From: a virus
Virus record (IMG/VR): IMGVR_UViG_3300012954_002084
Coordinates: 1 to 28,728 of that record
Reading direction: 5' to 3' (one strand)
DNA: 28,728 bases
The translations under genes and the position numbers were made by a program. Under the pieces are notes generated by a model. It was not told the DNA's origin. It worked only from the letters and a program-made list of their open reading frames with translations, and did not search any database. This document shows positions 1 through 6,612 of the stretch, piece after piece (the first letter of the stretch is position 1; every line of letters begins with the position of its first letter).

Positions 1-127
1 AATCAATACATTCATCAGGACTTATTACCAGCATATCTGGGCCTTCGTAGAAACAGTCTACAGGACATACCTCTACGCATTTTGTGTCTTTACAGCCAAC
101 ACAAGGACTACCTACTACAAAAGCCAT
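1..127 (-). CDS. fdxA: 7Fe (3Fe-4S/4Fe-4S) ferredoxin, 3' end cut by window edge
   Basis: Low-potential electron carrier of the bacterial 7Fe ferredoxin family (Azotobacter FdI type). The 42 visible residues run from ATG at 127 and contain Cys9, Cys12, Cys17, Cys21, Cys25 and Cys40 in the family spacing, with the block [14 protein letters not shown] that is nearly invariant in these proteins. The rest of the second cluster and the C-terminus lie outside the window. A Shine-Dalgarno AGGAA sits 4-9 nt before ATG, and a consensus sigma70 promoter lies just upstream (149-176). It is the last visible gene of a minus-strand redox/membrane gene series. Cyanophage ferredoxins are 2Fe-2S plant type, so this one is different and looks proteobacterial. 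Family assignment is firm; electron partners are unknown. Confidence 0.93.
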   Translation of the reverse strand, partial: MAFVVGSPCVGCKDTKCVEVCPVDCFYEGPDMLVISPDECID

Positions 128-148
128 AATCTTCCTAAATTAATATTT

Positions 149-176
149 ATTATACTTATAAAATAATACTTGTCAA
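149..176 (-). promoter_or_regulatory. sigma70-type promoter for the ferredoxin gene
   Basis: On the minus strand TTGACA (176-171) is followed by a 16-nt spacer and TATAAT (154-149). Both hexamers match the bacterial consensus perfectly. The predicted start is about 15 nt before the ferredoxin ATG, leaving room only for its ribosome site. The -35 box lies inside the last codons of the 52-residue membrane protein gene. A 7/8 late-type box AATAAATA (151-144) overlaps the -10. Confidence 0.7.
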
Positions 177-314
177 TAGTAACATTAAAGATACGAATCC
201 TAAAAATACTGATGCTACTAAAAATGCAAATAGAATTATTCGCAAAGGAGAAATTTTAAATTGACCGCTACGTTTACCTACACCAATAACGGCCTTTACT
301 GCTTCTTTAATCAA
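156..314 (-). CDS. small single-pass membrane protein (52 aa)
   Basis: I do not recognise the family. The frame opens with TTG at 314-312, directly after an in-frame TGA, and overlaps the end of the upstream 94-residue gene by 8 nt. The product is basic at the N-terminus (KEAVKAVIGVGKRSGQFK), then has one hydrophobic helix of about 27 residues reaching the C-terminus. This gives a cytoplasmic basic head and one membrane span. No clear Shine-Dalgarno site is present; translation would rely on coupling to the gene before it. It fills the gap between two good genes, which supports it being real. The TTG start and short length keep confidence moderate. Confidence 0.5.
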   Translation of the reverse strand: MIKEAVKAVIGVGKRSGQFKISPLRIILFAFLVASVFLGFVSLMLLLTSIIL

Positions 315-591
315 AGATCAACATGTTAAAACCCATTACAGCCAACATCATAAAAAATACCACAATCTGTATAACTGCTGGAACTACAACAAACAATTTC
401 ATAGCATCAAATTTGCCTGTCATAAAAAAGTCGCCACCGTTTTGCCATTCTTTTACATCTTCTGGTGTTGCTTCAACATAATTGTTTACATGTGGTTTAG
501 GTTCTGGTTTTGGTGACGGTGCCGCTATGACTTCTACATCTTCGTCCTTATATATAGGTCTTTTCCAGGAATCATATCCCACAAATTTCAT
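307..591 (-). CDS. small membrane protein with Pro-rich N-terminal region (94 aa)
   Basis: Unknown family. Residues 1-60 are polar, with a Pro/Lys stretch (PSPKPEPKP) near residue 26. Residues about 65-92 form a single strongly hydrophobic helix ending at the C-terminus, so the protein is probably tail-anchored or single-pass. ATG at 591 follows GGAG with good spacing, and the gene starts right after the stop of the pseudoazurin gene. Its place between an exported copper protein and another membrane peptide suggests a role at the inner membrane, possibly a docking or anchoring subunit. A holin-like role is a weaker alternative. Confidence 0.8.
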   Translation of the reverse strand: MKFVGYDSWKRPIYKDEDVEVIAAPSPKPEPKPHVNNYVEATPEDVKEWQNGGDFFMTGKFDAMKLFVVVPAVIQIVVFFMMLAVMGFNMLIFD

Positions 592-1032
592 TTATAACTC
601 CAATAGATATTTCTTCAATCTATCATGATTCATTACAAATTTACTTTTATACTGATTTGCAAATTTATTTGTTGCGTCATCAACTTTAACATCGCCAACT
701 TTAATTACGCCTACCATTGCCATCATTACATGTGGCGTACATTCATATACATATACACCTTCTGTATCAAATGTTACTGATATGTCTTGGCTCATTTTAC
801 CCATCCAAGGTTTTGCTCCTGCAGGAGTTAATACTGATTTAGAATTATGTGCCATATCAGTTGCTTCAAACTTTACAGTATCGCCTACATTTACCGATAA
901 GACTGCTGGTTCAAATACCATCATTCCATCATTGCCCTTGTTTAGCATCTTAACTACATGCTCAGCCGCAAAGGTTGGGGCAGATAATACTAACATTAAG
1001 AATGCAGTTGCTATTTTGTGTGTGTTTTTCAT
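592..1032 (-). CDS. pseudoazurin-like type I blue copper protein, exported
   Basis: Periplasmic one-electron carrier of the cupredoxin fold. A Sec signal peptide (residues 1-22, ending PTFA) precedes a mature domain of about 90 residues with typical pseudoazurin blocks (VVKMLNKG, MVFEPA, VGDTVKF). All four type I copper ligands are present: His62, Cys98, His101 and Met106, with the Cys-x2-His-x4-Met spacing of pseudoazurin. A tail of about 30 residues (115-146) extends past the domain and is rich in Lys/Asn. ATG at 1032 has GGAG upstream and overlaps the pyrD stop as ATGA. In proteobacteria pseudoazurin donates electrons to nitrite or N2O reductases or to cytochrome peroxidase; the phage-era partner is unknown. 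Confidence 0.9.
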   Translation of the reverse strand: MKNTHKIATAFLMLVLSAPTFAAEHVVKMLNKGNDGMMVFEPAVLSVNVGDTVKFEATDMAHNSKSVLTPAGAKPWMGKMSQDISVTFDTEGVYVYECTPHVMMAMVGVIKVGDVKVDDATNKFANQYKSKFVMNHDRLKKYLLEL

Positions 1033-2195
1033 TTTATCTCCGGTAATGGATTACGACAACCTACTGCTTGTTCAATAGAATCGAATCCGTCTTTTTTAAG
1101 TAATTTAACTAATCCTCTATTAATTTCATTAATGTTTTGTGGGCCGTCAAATATCATAGTTGTAATCATGTGTAATAAACTTGCACCTGAAGTAATTTTT
1201 TCATAAGCATCTTTGGCACTAAATATACCACCAACACCTATAATAGTAAGTTTACCTCTGGTCCTTCTATATACATGTCTTATAACATTAGTTGAAATAC
1301 GTTGTAGTGGTAAACCACTCATTGCACCTTTACCCTTTGGAAGTCTTCCATCTACTGTGGGATATTCCTCAGGTCTGTGTTCGCTGTTGTATTGTGGCTT
1401 GGCTAAGTTTGTGCAAACTACACCGTCCATACCATGTTCAACACAACCATCAACAATAATATTTATTTCATCTAATGACATATCAGCCGCTAATTTAACA
1501 TAAATTGGCTTATCACTAATAGGCCTTATCTCTTTATTTATTGCTGTTAAAAGAGCATCTAAGTTTTTCTTGTCCACAAACGGTTCGCCGTCTTGTGTAT
1601 TAGGACAACTAATATTTACATCGTAGTAGTCGCCTATATCTTTAAAAAGTTTCATTGTTTTTAAGTAATCATTAATAGACATTTCTAAGTCAAATTCAGG
1701 CGTAAGGTTAGAGTTTGCCGCATTTATACCAACTCTTAATCTACCAAAGTCTTCATTTGCTAATCTTTTGGATATTACTTCTGATCCTTCGTTGTTAAGT
1801 CCATACCATACAACGATTGCTTTTGATTTTATCATTCTAAATAATCTTTTACCAGGATTACCAGGACATATTTCACCTGTAAATGATCCTAGTTCAGCAA
1901 GTCCAAATCCTAAAGAAGGATAAATTTTTGTTAATTCTCCGTCTTTATCGAACCCAGCCGATAGGCCTACTGGGTTTCTGTAGTCTATACCATCTACTGT
2001 GATTGCTAAACTTTTGTGATTGTAATCCATTAACAAGCCTGTTAGCCATTTGGTTACTGGATTACTTCCTAATAGCACACCTATACGTTTTAATGAATAG
2101 TGAGCTTGTTCAGGCTCCATTAAGAATATTAAAGGTCTTAATGCTTGGTAGCCTAACCATAAAATTTTGTTTCTCAAACCTATTACAAAACTCAT
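1029..2195 (-). CDS. pyrD: dihydroorotate dehydrogenase, class 2-like, with class 1-type catalytic Cys
   Basis: Oxidises dihydroorotate to orotate in pyrimidine synthesis, using FMN and, in class 2, quinone. The start is taken at ATG 2195 (388 aa) because AGGAG lies 5 nt upstream; a longer frame to 2255 lacks this. Residues 1-45 form the class 2 hydrophobic N-terminal helix pair that binds membrane and quinone. FMN/substrate blocks follow: NPVGLSAGFDKDGE (74-87), GNPGKRLFRM, YGLNNEGS (131-138), NISCPNT (194-200), GVGGIFSA and GASLLHM near the end. Position 197 is Cys where class 2 enzymes carry the catalytic Ser (E. coli Ser175). It is followed with ATGA overlap by the pseudoazurin gene. Confidence 0.93.
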   Translation of the reverse strand: MSFVIGLRNKILWLGYQALRPLIFLMEPEQAHYSLKRIGVLLGSNPVTKWLTGLLMDYNHKSLAITVDGIDYRNPVGLSAGFDKDGELTKIYPSLGFGLAELGSFTGEICPGNPGKRLFRMIKSKAIVVWYGLNNEGSEVISKRLANEDFGRLRVGINAANSNLTPEFDLEMSINDYLKTMKLFKDIGDYYDVNISCPNTQDGEPFVDKKNLDALLTAINKEIRPISDKPIYVKLAADMSLDEINIIVDGCVEHGMDGVVCTNLAKPQYNSEHRPEEYPTVDGRLPKGKGAMSGLPLQRISTNVIRHVYRRTRGKLTIIGVGGIFSAKDAYEKITSGASLLHMITTMIFDGPQNINEINRGLVKLLKKDGFDSIEQAVGCRNPLPEIK

Positions 2196-2203
2196 TGTTA
2201 CTC

Positions 2204-2296
2204 CTAAAATAATGTTAAAATAGTTGACAATAATAATACCGCAGGTATTTCCCACGGCACTATTAATAATCCTAATATAATTAATCTTTTGGACAT
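2204..2296 (-). CDS. tiny membrane peptide (30 aa)
   Basis: Reading from ATG 2296, the frame encodes a basic start (MSKRL) then a nearly continuous hydrophobic helix with one Pro-Trp-Glu-Ile-Pro kink and stops at TAG 2204, just inside the pyrD ribosome-site region. It overlaps the last 16 nt of the EF-hand gene in another frame and fills the space before pyrD. Homology is unknown. Similar tiny spans occur upstream and downstream in the same series, which is the main reason to believe it. The ribosome site is weak. Confidence 0.4.
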   Translation of the reverse strand: MSKRLIILGLLIVPWEIPAVLLLSTILTLF

Positions 2297-2532
2297 CTGT
2301 TTCTAATCATATACTCAGTTGATCGTCTTAGTTCTACTTTACTGAGTTTTCCGTCTTTGTTTTTGTCTGCGTGTTTAAAAAGTCCTGGTCTTACTGTACA
2401 ACCTTGTGCTTTTAGTTCACTTGCAACTACAAAACCGTCTTGGTTAGCATCAAACTTTCTCATTCTCCAATCGTCAGCAAAAGCATCTGTTACAAAGAAA
2501 GAAAGAGTAATCATTGCAAATAATTTTTTCAT
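2281..2532 (-). CDS. exported EF-hand calcium-binding protein (83 aa)
   Basis: Small secreted or periplasmic calcium-binding protein. Residues 1-19 form a Sec signal peptide (ends DAFA). Two canonical 12-residue EF-hand loops follow: residues 28-39 (D-A-N-Q-D-G-F-V-V-A-S-E) and 56-67 (D-K-N-K-D-G-K-L-S-K-V-E). Each has acid or Asn at positions 1, 3 and 5, Gly at 6 and Glu at 12. Cys45 and Cys80 could form a disulfide. ATG at 2532 has AGGAG with good spacing. It lies in the membrane/redox series next to pyrD and pseudoazurin. EF-hand pairs are common in proteobacterial exported proteins but unusual as a phage gene; target and role are unknown. Confidence 0.85.
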   Translation of the reverse strand: MKKLFAMITLSFFVTDAFADDWRMRKFDANQDGFVVASELKAQGCTVRPGLFKHADKNKDGKLSKVELRRSTEYMIRNRCPKD

Positions 2533-2547
2533 CTTATCTCCTGGTTA

Positions 2548-2676
2548 TTATATTGTACTTGCGTACATTATAAAAAATGGTACTGCAAAAGGTAAAAGCA
2601 TAAAAAATAGCATTTCTATGAAGTCTACAAATTCGCATACTGTTTTGTTTAAAATTTTATGTACTAATTCTGTCAT
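2548..2676 (-). CDS. tiny membrane peptide (42 aa)
   Basis: ATG 2676 to TAA 2548. The first 20 residues are mixed polar (MTELVHKILNKTVCEF), and the second half is a hydrophobic, Phe/Met-rich helix of about 20 residues (MLFFMLLPFAVPFFIMYA). It fills the gap between its neighbours with short spacing on both sides. Unknown family; it could be a small membrane subunit or a holin-like peptide. Confidence 0.5.
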   Translation of the reverse strand: MTELVHKILNKTVCEFVDFIEMLFFMLLPFAVPFFIMYASTI

Positions 2677-2685
2677 CTCATTCCG

Positions 2686-2787
2686 TTAGGCTTGGGGAGT
2701 AAGTGCAATAACTGACACTAGAAAAATTGATACAAGTGTGAATAATTCAAGGTTGTCTCTTAGTTTGTCTATCTGTCTCTGGCTCAT
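2686..2787 (-). CDS. tiny membrane peptide (33 aa), first gene of the redox/membrane series
   Basis: ATG 2787 is preceded by GTGGAG at 6-7 nt spacing, the best ribosome site among the tiny genes here. Residues 1-15 are charged (MSQRQIDKLRDNLEL) and residues 16-30 form one short hydrophobic helix. An in-frame ATG 30 nt upstream (2817) could extend it by 10 residues but lacks a ribosome site. It is the first gene after the perfect late-promoter box at 2904-2911. Function unknown. Confidence 0.55.
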   Translation of the reverse strand: MSQRQIDKLRDNLELFTLVSIFLVSVIALTPQA

Positions 2788-2903
2788 TACATACTCCACG
2801 ATTAACCATAAGTTCATCAGTAAAGCATGTGCCGGATGGGGCAACTTTATTAACAAAAATATGGAGGTTAATATTTAAAAATATAATAATATTTTATAAT
2901 TTC

Positions 2904-2911
2904 TATTTATA
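2904..2911 (-). promoter_or_regulatory. T4-type late promoter (TATAAATA)
   Basis: The minus strand reads TATAAATA, an exact match to the T4 late-promoter consensus, in the only sizeable gene-free stretch of this region (2788-2957). It points at the minus-strand series running from the 33-residue peptide through pyrD, pseudoazurin and ferredoxin. The leader of about 110 nt contains no gene that I can support. Confidence 0.7.
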
Positions 2912-2957
2912 ACAGGATATAAATTTAATGTATATTATAGGGTAATTTTGAGCCGTT

Positions 2958-4022
2958 TTAAAAATCGAATTTGTATTGAGATACATCTTGTAAATTATTT
3001 TGTTCTACATAATCTATATATTCTGAATATATGGATTTTAACAATGGATCATACTTTACATTTCTCATTCTGTTCAATATAGAACTTAATTGCTCTTTAT
3101 TTTTATTAACTACAACTCTTTGAGGTATTGTCTTGGGGACTAAATCCATTTGTGGGAATCTATATAATATATCAAACTGATTATATGTTCCTGACTCCAT
3201 TGCAAGGATTTTTTTAAGATTCTCAAATCCTGTAGTACTAACCACCTGAGGTTTTATATTTGGAAAAACATTTTTGTAGTATTCAAATTTATAAACATAT
3301 GGATTATCTTTATAGTGTTTATCATTTGTAATAAAAATCTTTTTATTTTTTACTATGTCAAGATTGTTTTTAAAACTTGCATAAACACCTTGTGGGCTAT
3401 GATATGTTATGTCTCTTAAACATTCTATTCCTATACTATCACAAAAAAGATAATATGGCGCCATATGATCTTGATAAAACCCCTCTCCAGATAGTCTAAA
3501 ATTTTTACTTGTTATTGGAGCATACTTAAATAGTGTTGGGTCACCACCTAACATAATATGATCTATGTCAAACTCCTGTTTTAGTCTGTCTATAAAGTGA
3601 AAATGCACAGATAGTTGAGGTGAGCTATTGAAAAAATTAGTGCTGTATTTAAAATGCGTTAGTTTATCGTAAAAATCTTTTAAATCTATATCTATTATGT
3701 TATGAGTTAAATTATATTCTTTACATAATTGTTCAGCAATATAAACATCTTCAGAATTTAGAATTGTTTCCTGCCAAAATGATCTATAGGTATATACTGT
3801 GATTTCTTTGTTTAAATGTAAGCAACATTGTAAAGAAAATTGGCTATCTATACCGCCACTTAGTCCTAAATTTATTTTAGATCTGTGTTCTAAATTTTCT
3901 GACACACAATCAAATAATCCTTTATCAGTTTGTTTAGCATTTACTAGCACATAGGGATTATCAGACAAACTAACTTGTATGCCTGGCGGATCTCCTAATT
4001 GTATGTCTGTTTTAAGGCTCAT
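2958..4022 (-). CDS. PP-loop ATPase, asparagine-synthase-like (no glutaminase domain)
   Basis: Member of the N-type ATP pyrophosphatase superfamily, which activates a carboxyl or carbonyl by adenylation before amidation or a related transfer. The PP-loop motif LGLSGGIDS occupies residues 52-60 and is followed by a Rossmann-like pattern (EITVYTYRSFW, HNIIDIDL) and a later IMLGGDPTLF segment. The start is taken at ATG 4022 (354 aa); a TTG two codons earlier is possible. There is no N-terminal Ntn glutaminase domain, so ammonia or another nucleophile must come from elsewhere. It is transcribed divergently from the subtilisin-like gene. The substrate cannot be read from sequence; QueC-like base modification is less likely given the Asn-synthase-type loop. 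Confidence 0.75.
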   Translation of the reverse strand: MSLKTDIQLGDPPGIQVSLSDNPYVLVNAKQTDKGLFDCVSENLEHRSKINLGLSGGIDSQFSLQCCLHLNKEITVYTYRSFWQETILNSEDVYIAEQLCKEYNLTHNIIDIDLKDFYDKLTHFKYSTNFFNSSPQLSVHFHFIDRLKQEFDIDHIMLGGDPTLFKYAPITSKNFRLSGEGFYQDHMAPYYLFCDSIGIECLRDITYHSPQGVYASFKNNLDIVKNKKIFITNDKHYKDNPYVYKFEYYKNVFPNIKPQVVSTTGFENLKKILAMESGTYNQFDILYRFPQMDLVPKTIPQRVVVNKNKEQLSSILNRMRNVKYDPLLKSIYSEYIDYVEQNNLQDVSQYKFDF

Positions 4023-4023
4023 A

Positions 4024-4035
4024 ATCAATATTGAT
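4024..4035. repeat. 12-bp perfect palindrome at the divergent gene start
   Basis: ATCAATATTGAT reads the same on both strands and lies just before the PP-loop gene start, inside the 81-nt divergent region shared with the protease gene. It could be an operator, but AT-rich palindromes of this size can occur by chance. Confidence 0.3.
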
Positions 4036-4048
4036 ATTTACGAATAAT

Positions 4049-4056
4049 GATAAATA
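4049..4056 (+). promoter_or_regulatory. late-type promoter box (GATAAATA) for the protease gene
   Basis: GATAAATA matches the T4 late box at 7 of 8 positions and sits 48 nt before the plus-strand protease ATG. It shares the extended form AATGATAAATA with the boxes at 14233 and 17012. It heads the only plus-strand transcription unit in the window. Confidence 0.6.
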
Positions 4057-4103
4057 CATTGTATATATTAGTTATCAGACAAATTTAATCAGGAGTTTAC
4101 AAA

Positions 4104-5666
4104 ATGGCACAGTATATAATTGAAATGGATTCGTCAGTTCATGCAGATACAACTGCGGCCCAATCAGCAATTACATCTGCTGGTGGTACGATTACTAAAA
4201 CTTATAGTTTTCCATTTACATATAAAGTAGAATGTGAAACTAGTGAGTATGATGCAATATCTGGAAAAAAATACGGCGAATTAATAGATACTGCCAAAAC
4301 ATATACGCCTTCATTTAATACAAATCATTTAAAAATGATGTGTAACGATTTAGGTACGTCAAGTGCTCCATATGATGCACAAAGCACAGGCACTGGTGAG
4401 CACATTTACTTAGTTGATACTGGTGTAAACACAACTCATGCTGAGTTTAGTGGAAGAACAATTAATAACCTATACACAGGATTTGGTTCAGATTTTGGCG
4501 ATGCCGATGGACATGGAACTGTTATGGCCAGTTTAATTGTTGGAACAAATATTGGCTCGGCTAAAAATGCCACTTTACATAATGTAAAACTAATGAATGC
4601 TAATCCTTACACAGGAACTGTTGCAGACGTTATAGAGGCATTGGAGGCTGTATTAGTTCATCATAATGCAAATACGCCTAGTCAAACTAAAACAGTTGTT
4701 GCATGTTGGACTTCAGATAAAAATAGTCTTATAGATTCAAAATTTACACAATTAGAAGATAATAACATGATTGTTGTTGCCGCCGCAGGTAACCATGGTG
4801 GTGACAGTGATGATTACTCACCAGGTGGATTAGATACTGTAATCACAGTTGGTGGTATGGACTCTACAGGTTTTGTAGGATATAACGGGGCAGGAGCAAG
4901 TAACCTAGGTGAAGAAAATGACATATATGCTTTGGGTGAAGAAGTTTCTGTAATTAACTTTTCAGATAATAGTACTTATACAACTGCAGATGGTACTTCA
5001 GTTGCCGCCGCTCAGGTAGGTGGATTAGTTGCACAATACACAGATTTATATCCTAGTGCTGGTGCATTTAAAATTAAATCATATGTAATTAATGAAGGAA
5101 TGGTAGATGGTAGAGGAAGACAAATGTCTTTTGATAATAATTTAGTTACAGCATCTGGCGTAGATTCTGATAAGTTAAAAAAATCTATTGCAGTTAGTCC
5201 GCAAACAGCAGACGTTACAATATCTGATTTACCTTCAGGTATTATATTAACAGTTGCTAATGGCCAGACTGCTAATGCTAATTTACAAATTAAAGACAAC
5301 GTAACAGAATTAAGTATGTTAGACTTTAGTCCTGTACCACCATGGTGTAGTTTTTCAAATGTAAGTGGTAATTACTTTATTAATGCTGACACTTCAAATG
5401 TAAGCAATATGGCAAATGTTACAGTTCCAGGAATATATCATTTCTCATTACATGGTAACGTTTCTGGATCATATTCTATTGAAGAGTATTCAATTGGAAT
5501 TTATGAAACAGACGAAAAAGAGTTAATATCTGCACCAGAGTATTACTACGACGATGATAATACAGATTACGATCAGGTTGTAAACTTTAATGCCGCAAAA
5601 TTAGAAACTGGCGGTGGATTTAACTTTGGTGTAAATAAAGGATTATTTAACCCCGGTGGTCTATAA
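4104..5666 (+). CDS. subtilisin-like serine protease (S8 family), probably virion-associated
   Basis: Serine endopeptidase of the subtilase fold, 520 aa. Residues about 1-75 resemble an I9 propeptide. The catalytic Asp lies in IYLVDTGVN (about residue 110), His in DGHGT (about 145), the oxyanion Asn in AAAGNHG (about 228) and the nucleophile Ser in DGTSVAAAQVGG (about 299). A C-terminal region of about 170 residues is beta-rich, like a sandwich domain, and ends in a Gly/Asn/Phe-rich tail. There is no signal peptide, so it is not exported by Sec; a virion component or intracellular processing enzyme fits better. AGGAG precedes ATG. The following gene starts inside its last codons (11-nt overlap), suggesting coupled translation. 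Confidence 0.9.
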   Translation: MAQYIIEMDSSVHADTTAAQSAITSAGGTITKTYSFPFTYKVECETSEYDAISGKKYGELIDTAKTYTPSFNTNHLKMMCNDLGTSSAPYDAQSTGTGEHIYLVDTGVNTTHAEFSGRTINNLYTGFGSDFGDADGHGTVMASLIVGTNIGSAKNATLHNVKLMNANPYTGTVADVIEALEAVLVHHNANTPSQTKTVVACWTSDKNSLIDSKFTQLEDNNMIVVAAAGNHGGDSDDYSPGGLDTVITVGGMDSTGFVGYNGAGASNLGEENDIYALGEEVSVINFSDNSTYTTADGTSVAAAQVGGLVAQYTDLYPSAGAFKIKSYVINEGMVDGRGRQMSFDNNLVTASGVDSDKLKKSIAVSPQTADVTISDLPSGIILTVANGQTANANLQIKDNVTELSMLDFSPVPPWCSFSNVSGNYFINADTSNVSNMANVTVPGIYHFSLHGNVSGSYSIEEYSIGIYETDEKELISAPEYYYDDDNTDYDQVVNFNAAKLETGGGFNFGVNKGLFNPGGL

Positions 5667-6612
5667 TACACCTGATTACAGTAGATTACATATAGATTTA
5701 ACTTCTAAAAATAATCTCTTTGTATGTGTAGATAGTCAAGGTTCCTTTATTCATCATAGATTTGGCAAAAGACAGATTCCTGTTGAACATCTAAGCATTA
5801 AAAAATTAAAAAAATTTTTAACAAAACACAATACTAAGCAAGTAATACTGGATTCTGTGTTTGGGGATCCTGCAGAGTATAAAAATTTATGCGAACTGTT
5901 AGATTTTTTAAAAGAAAATAATATTGAAATAGTTTGTGTAACTAATGGTGTATCTGATAATATAAAGATTTTAAACGATTATAATGCATATTTATTGTTT
6001 AAATTATATGGCTTTACAAATACATATAATATTGTTACGCCTGATTTAGATTTTCAAAAAATATATAATAATTTAAAATATTGTGACAAAATTCAATATC
6101 ATGTTTATCAAGAAAATCTTGCAGATGTAAAGGATGTTTACAATAATGAATTTGGTATTGATGTAGAGTTTGTAGAGGGGCCTAATGTTGGATACAATAT
6201 AAATCATATTTTTACAGATGATGGTAAATGGCTACATGATGTACATACCTGTAAAACTAACGATTACTCATATGAAAATTTAATTACCATGCAACCTAAA
6301 AATGATGTAAATAAAACAATGGAAGGGTATCATTTATTAAAACATTATTTGATGAGAAAAGATACAAATGATGTATTTACTACAGTTTTTCCAGAGACAG
6401 ACGAAGTAGCATTTAAAAAATTTATGTCAGATAAACGAAAAGAGTTTTCAGTGTCATACAAAGGTCATTTTTTTGAAACTGTTGTACAAAGAAATTATGT
6501 TACAAATGGATATATAAAAGATTGGAATTACAAAGAATTATTTATAGATACAGATCATAGCCCAGCATTACATCTGATGTCTAAATTTTATCATAATACT
6601 GTATCAATTTAA
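5656..6612 (+). CDS. radical-SAM-like protein lacking the iron-sulfur cysteines
   Basis: 318 aa, starting at GTG 5656 inside the end of the protease gene. Residues 63-98 have the beta-alpha-beta pattern and key words of radical SAM barrels: VILDSVFGDPAEY, where GEP usually sits, then a helix, then IVCVTNG, the usual TNG strand. The CX3CX2C cluster motif is absent; the N-terminus has no suitable cysteine triplet. I infer a degenerate, non-catalytic or repurposed radical-SAM-like fold, perhaps a substrate-binding partner of the real radical SAM enzyme encoded convergently next door (9-nt overlap of the gene ends). This reading is based on pattern only; a glycosyltransferase-like or unrelated fold is possible. 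Confidence 0.65.
   Translation: MVYNTPDYSRLHIDLTSKNNLFVCVDSQGSFIHHRFGKRQIPVEHLSIKKLKKFLTKHNTKQVILDSVFGDPAEYKNLCELLDFLKENNIEIVCVTNGVSDNIKILNDYNAYLLFKLYGFTNTYNIVTPDLDFQKIYNNLKYCDKIQYHVYQENLADVKDVYNNEFGIDVEFVEGPNVGYNINHIFTDDGKWLHDVHTCKTNDYSYENLITMQPKNDVNKTMEGYHLLKHYLMRKDTNDVFTTVFPETDEVAFKKFMSDKRKEFSVSYKGHFFETVVQRNYVTNGYIKDWNYKELFIDTDHSPALHLMSKFYHNTVSI

Noticed and set aside
2224-2229. TTGACA on the plus strand
   Set aside because: No suitable -10 partner and no plus-strand gene downstream; it lies within the tiny membrane gene upstream of pyrD.
2196-2255. 20-residue N-terminal extension of PyrD
   Set aside because: AGGAG sits 5 nt before ATG 2195 and the extension is read better as a tiny membrane gene in another frame.
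2357-2689. 110-residue plus-strand frame
   Set aside because: Antisense to the EF-hand and 42-aa membrane genes, which have signal peptide, calcium loops and a ribosome site.
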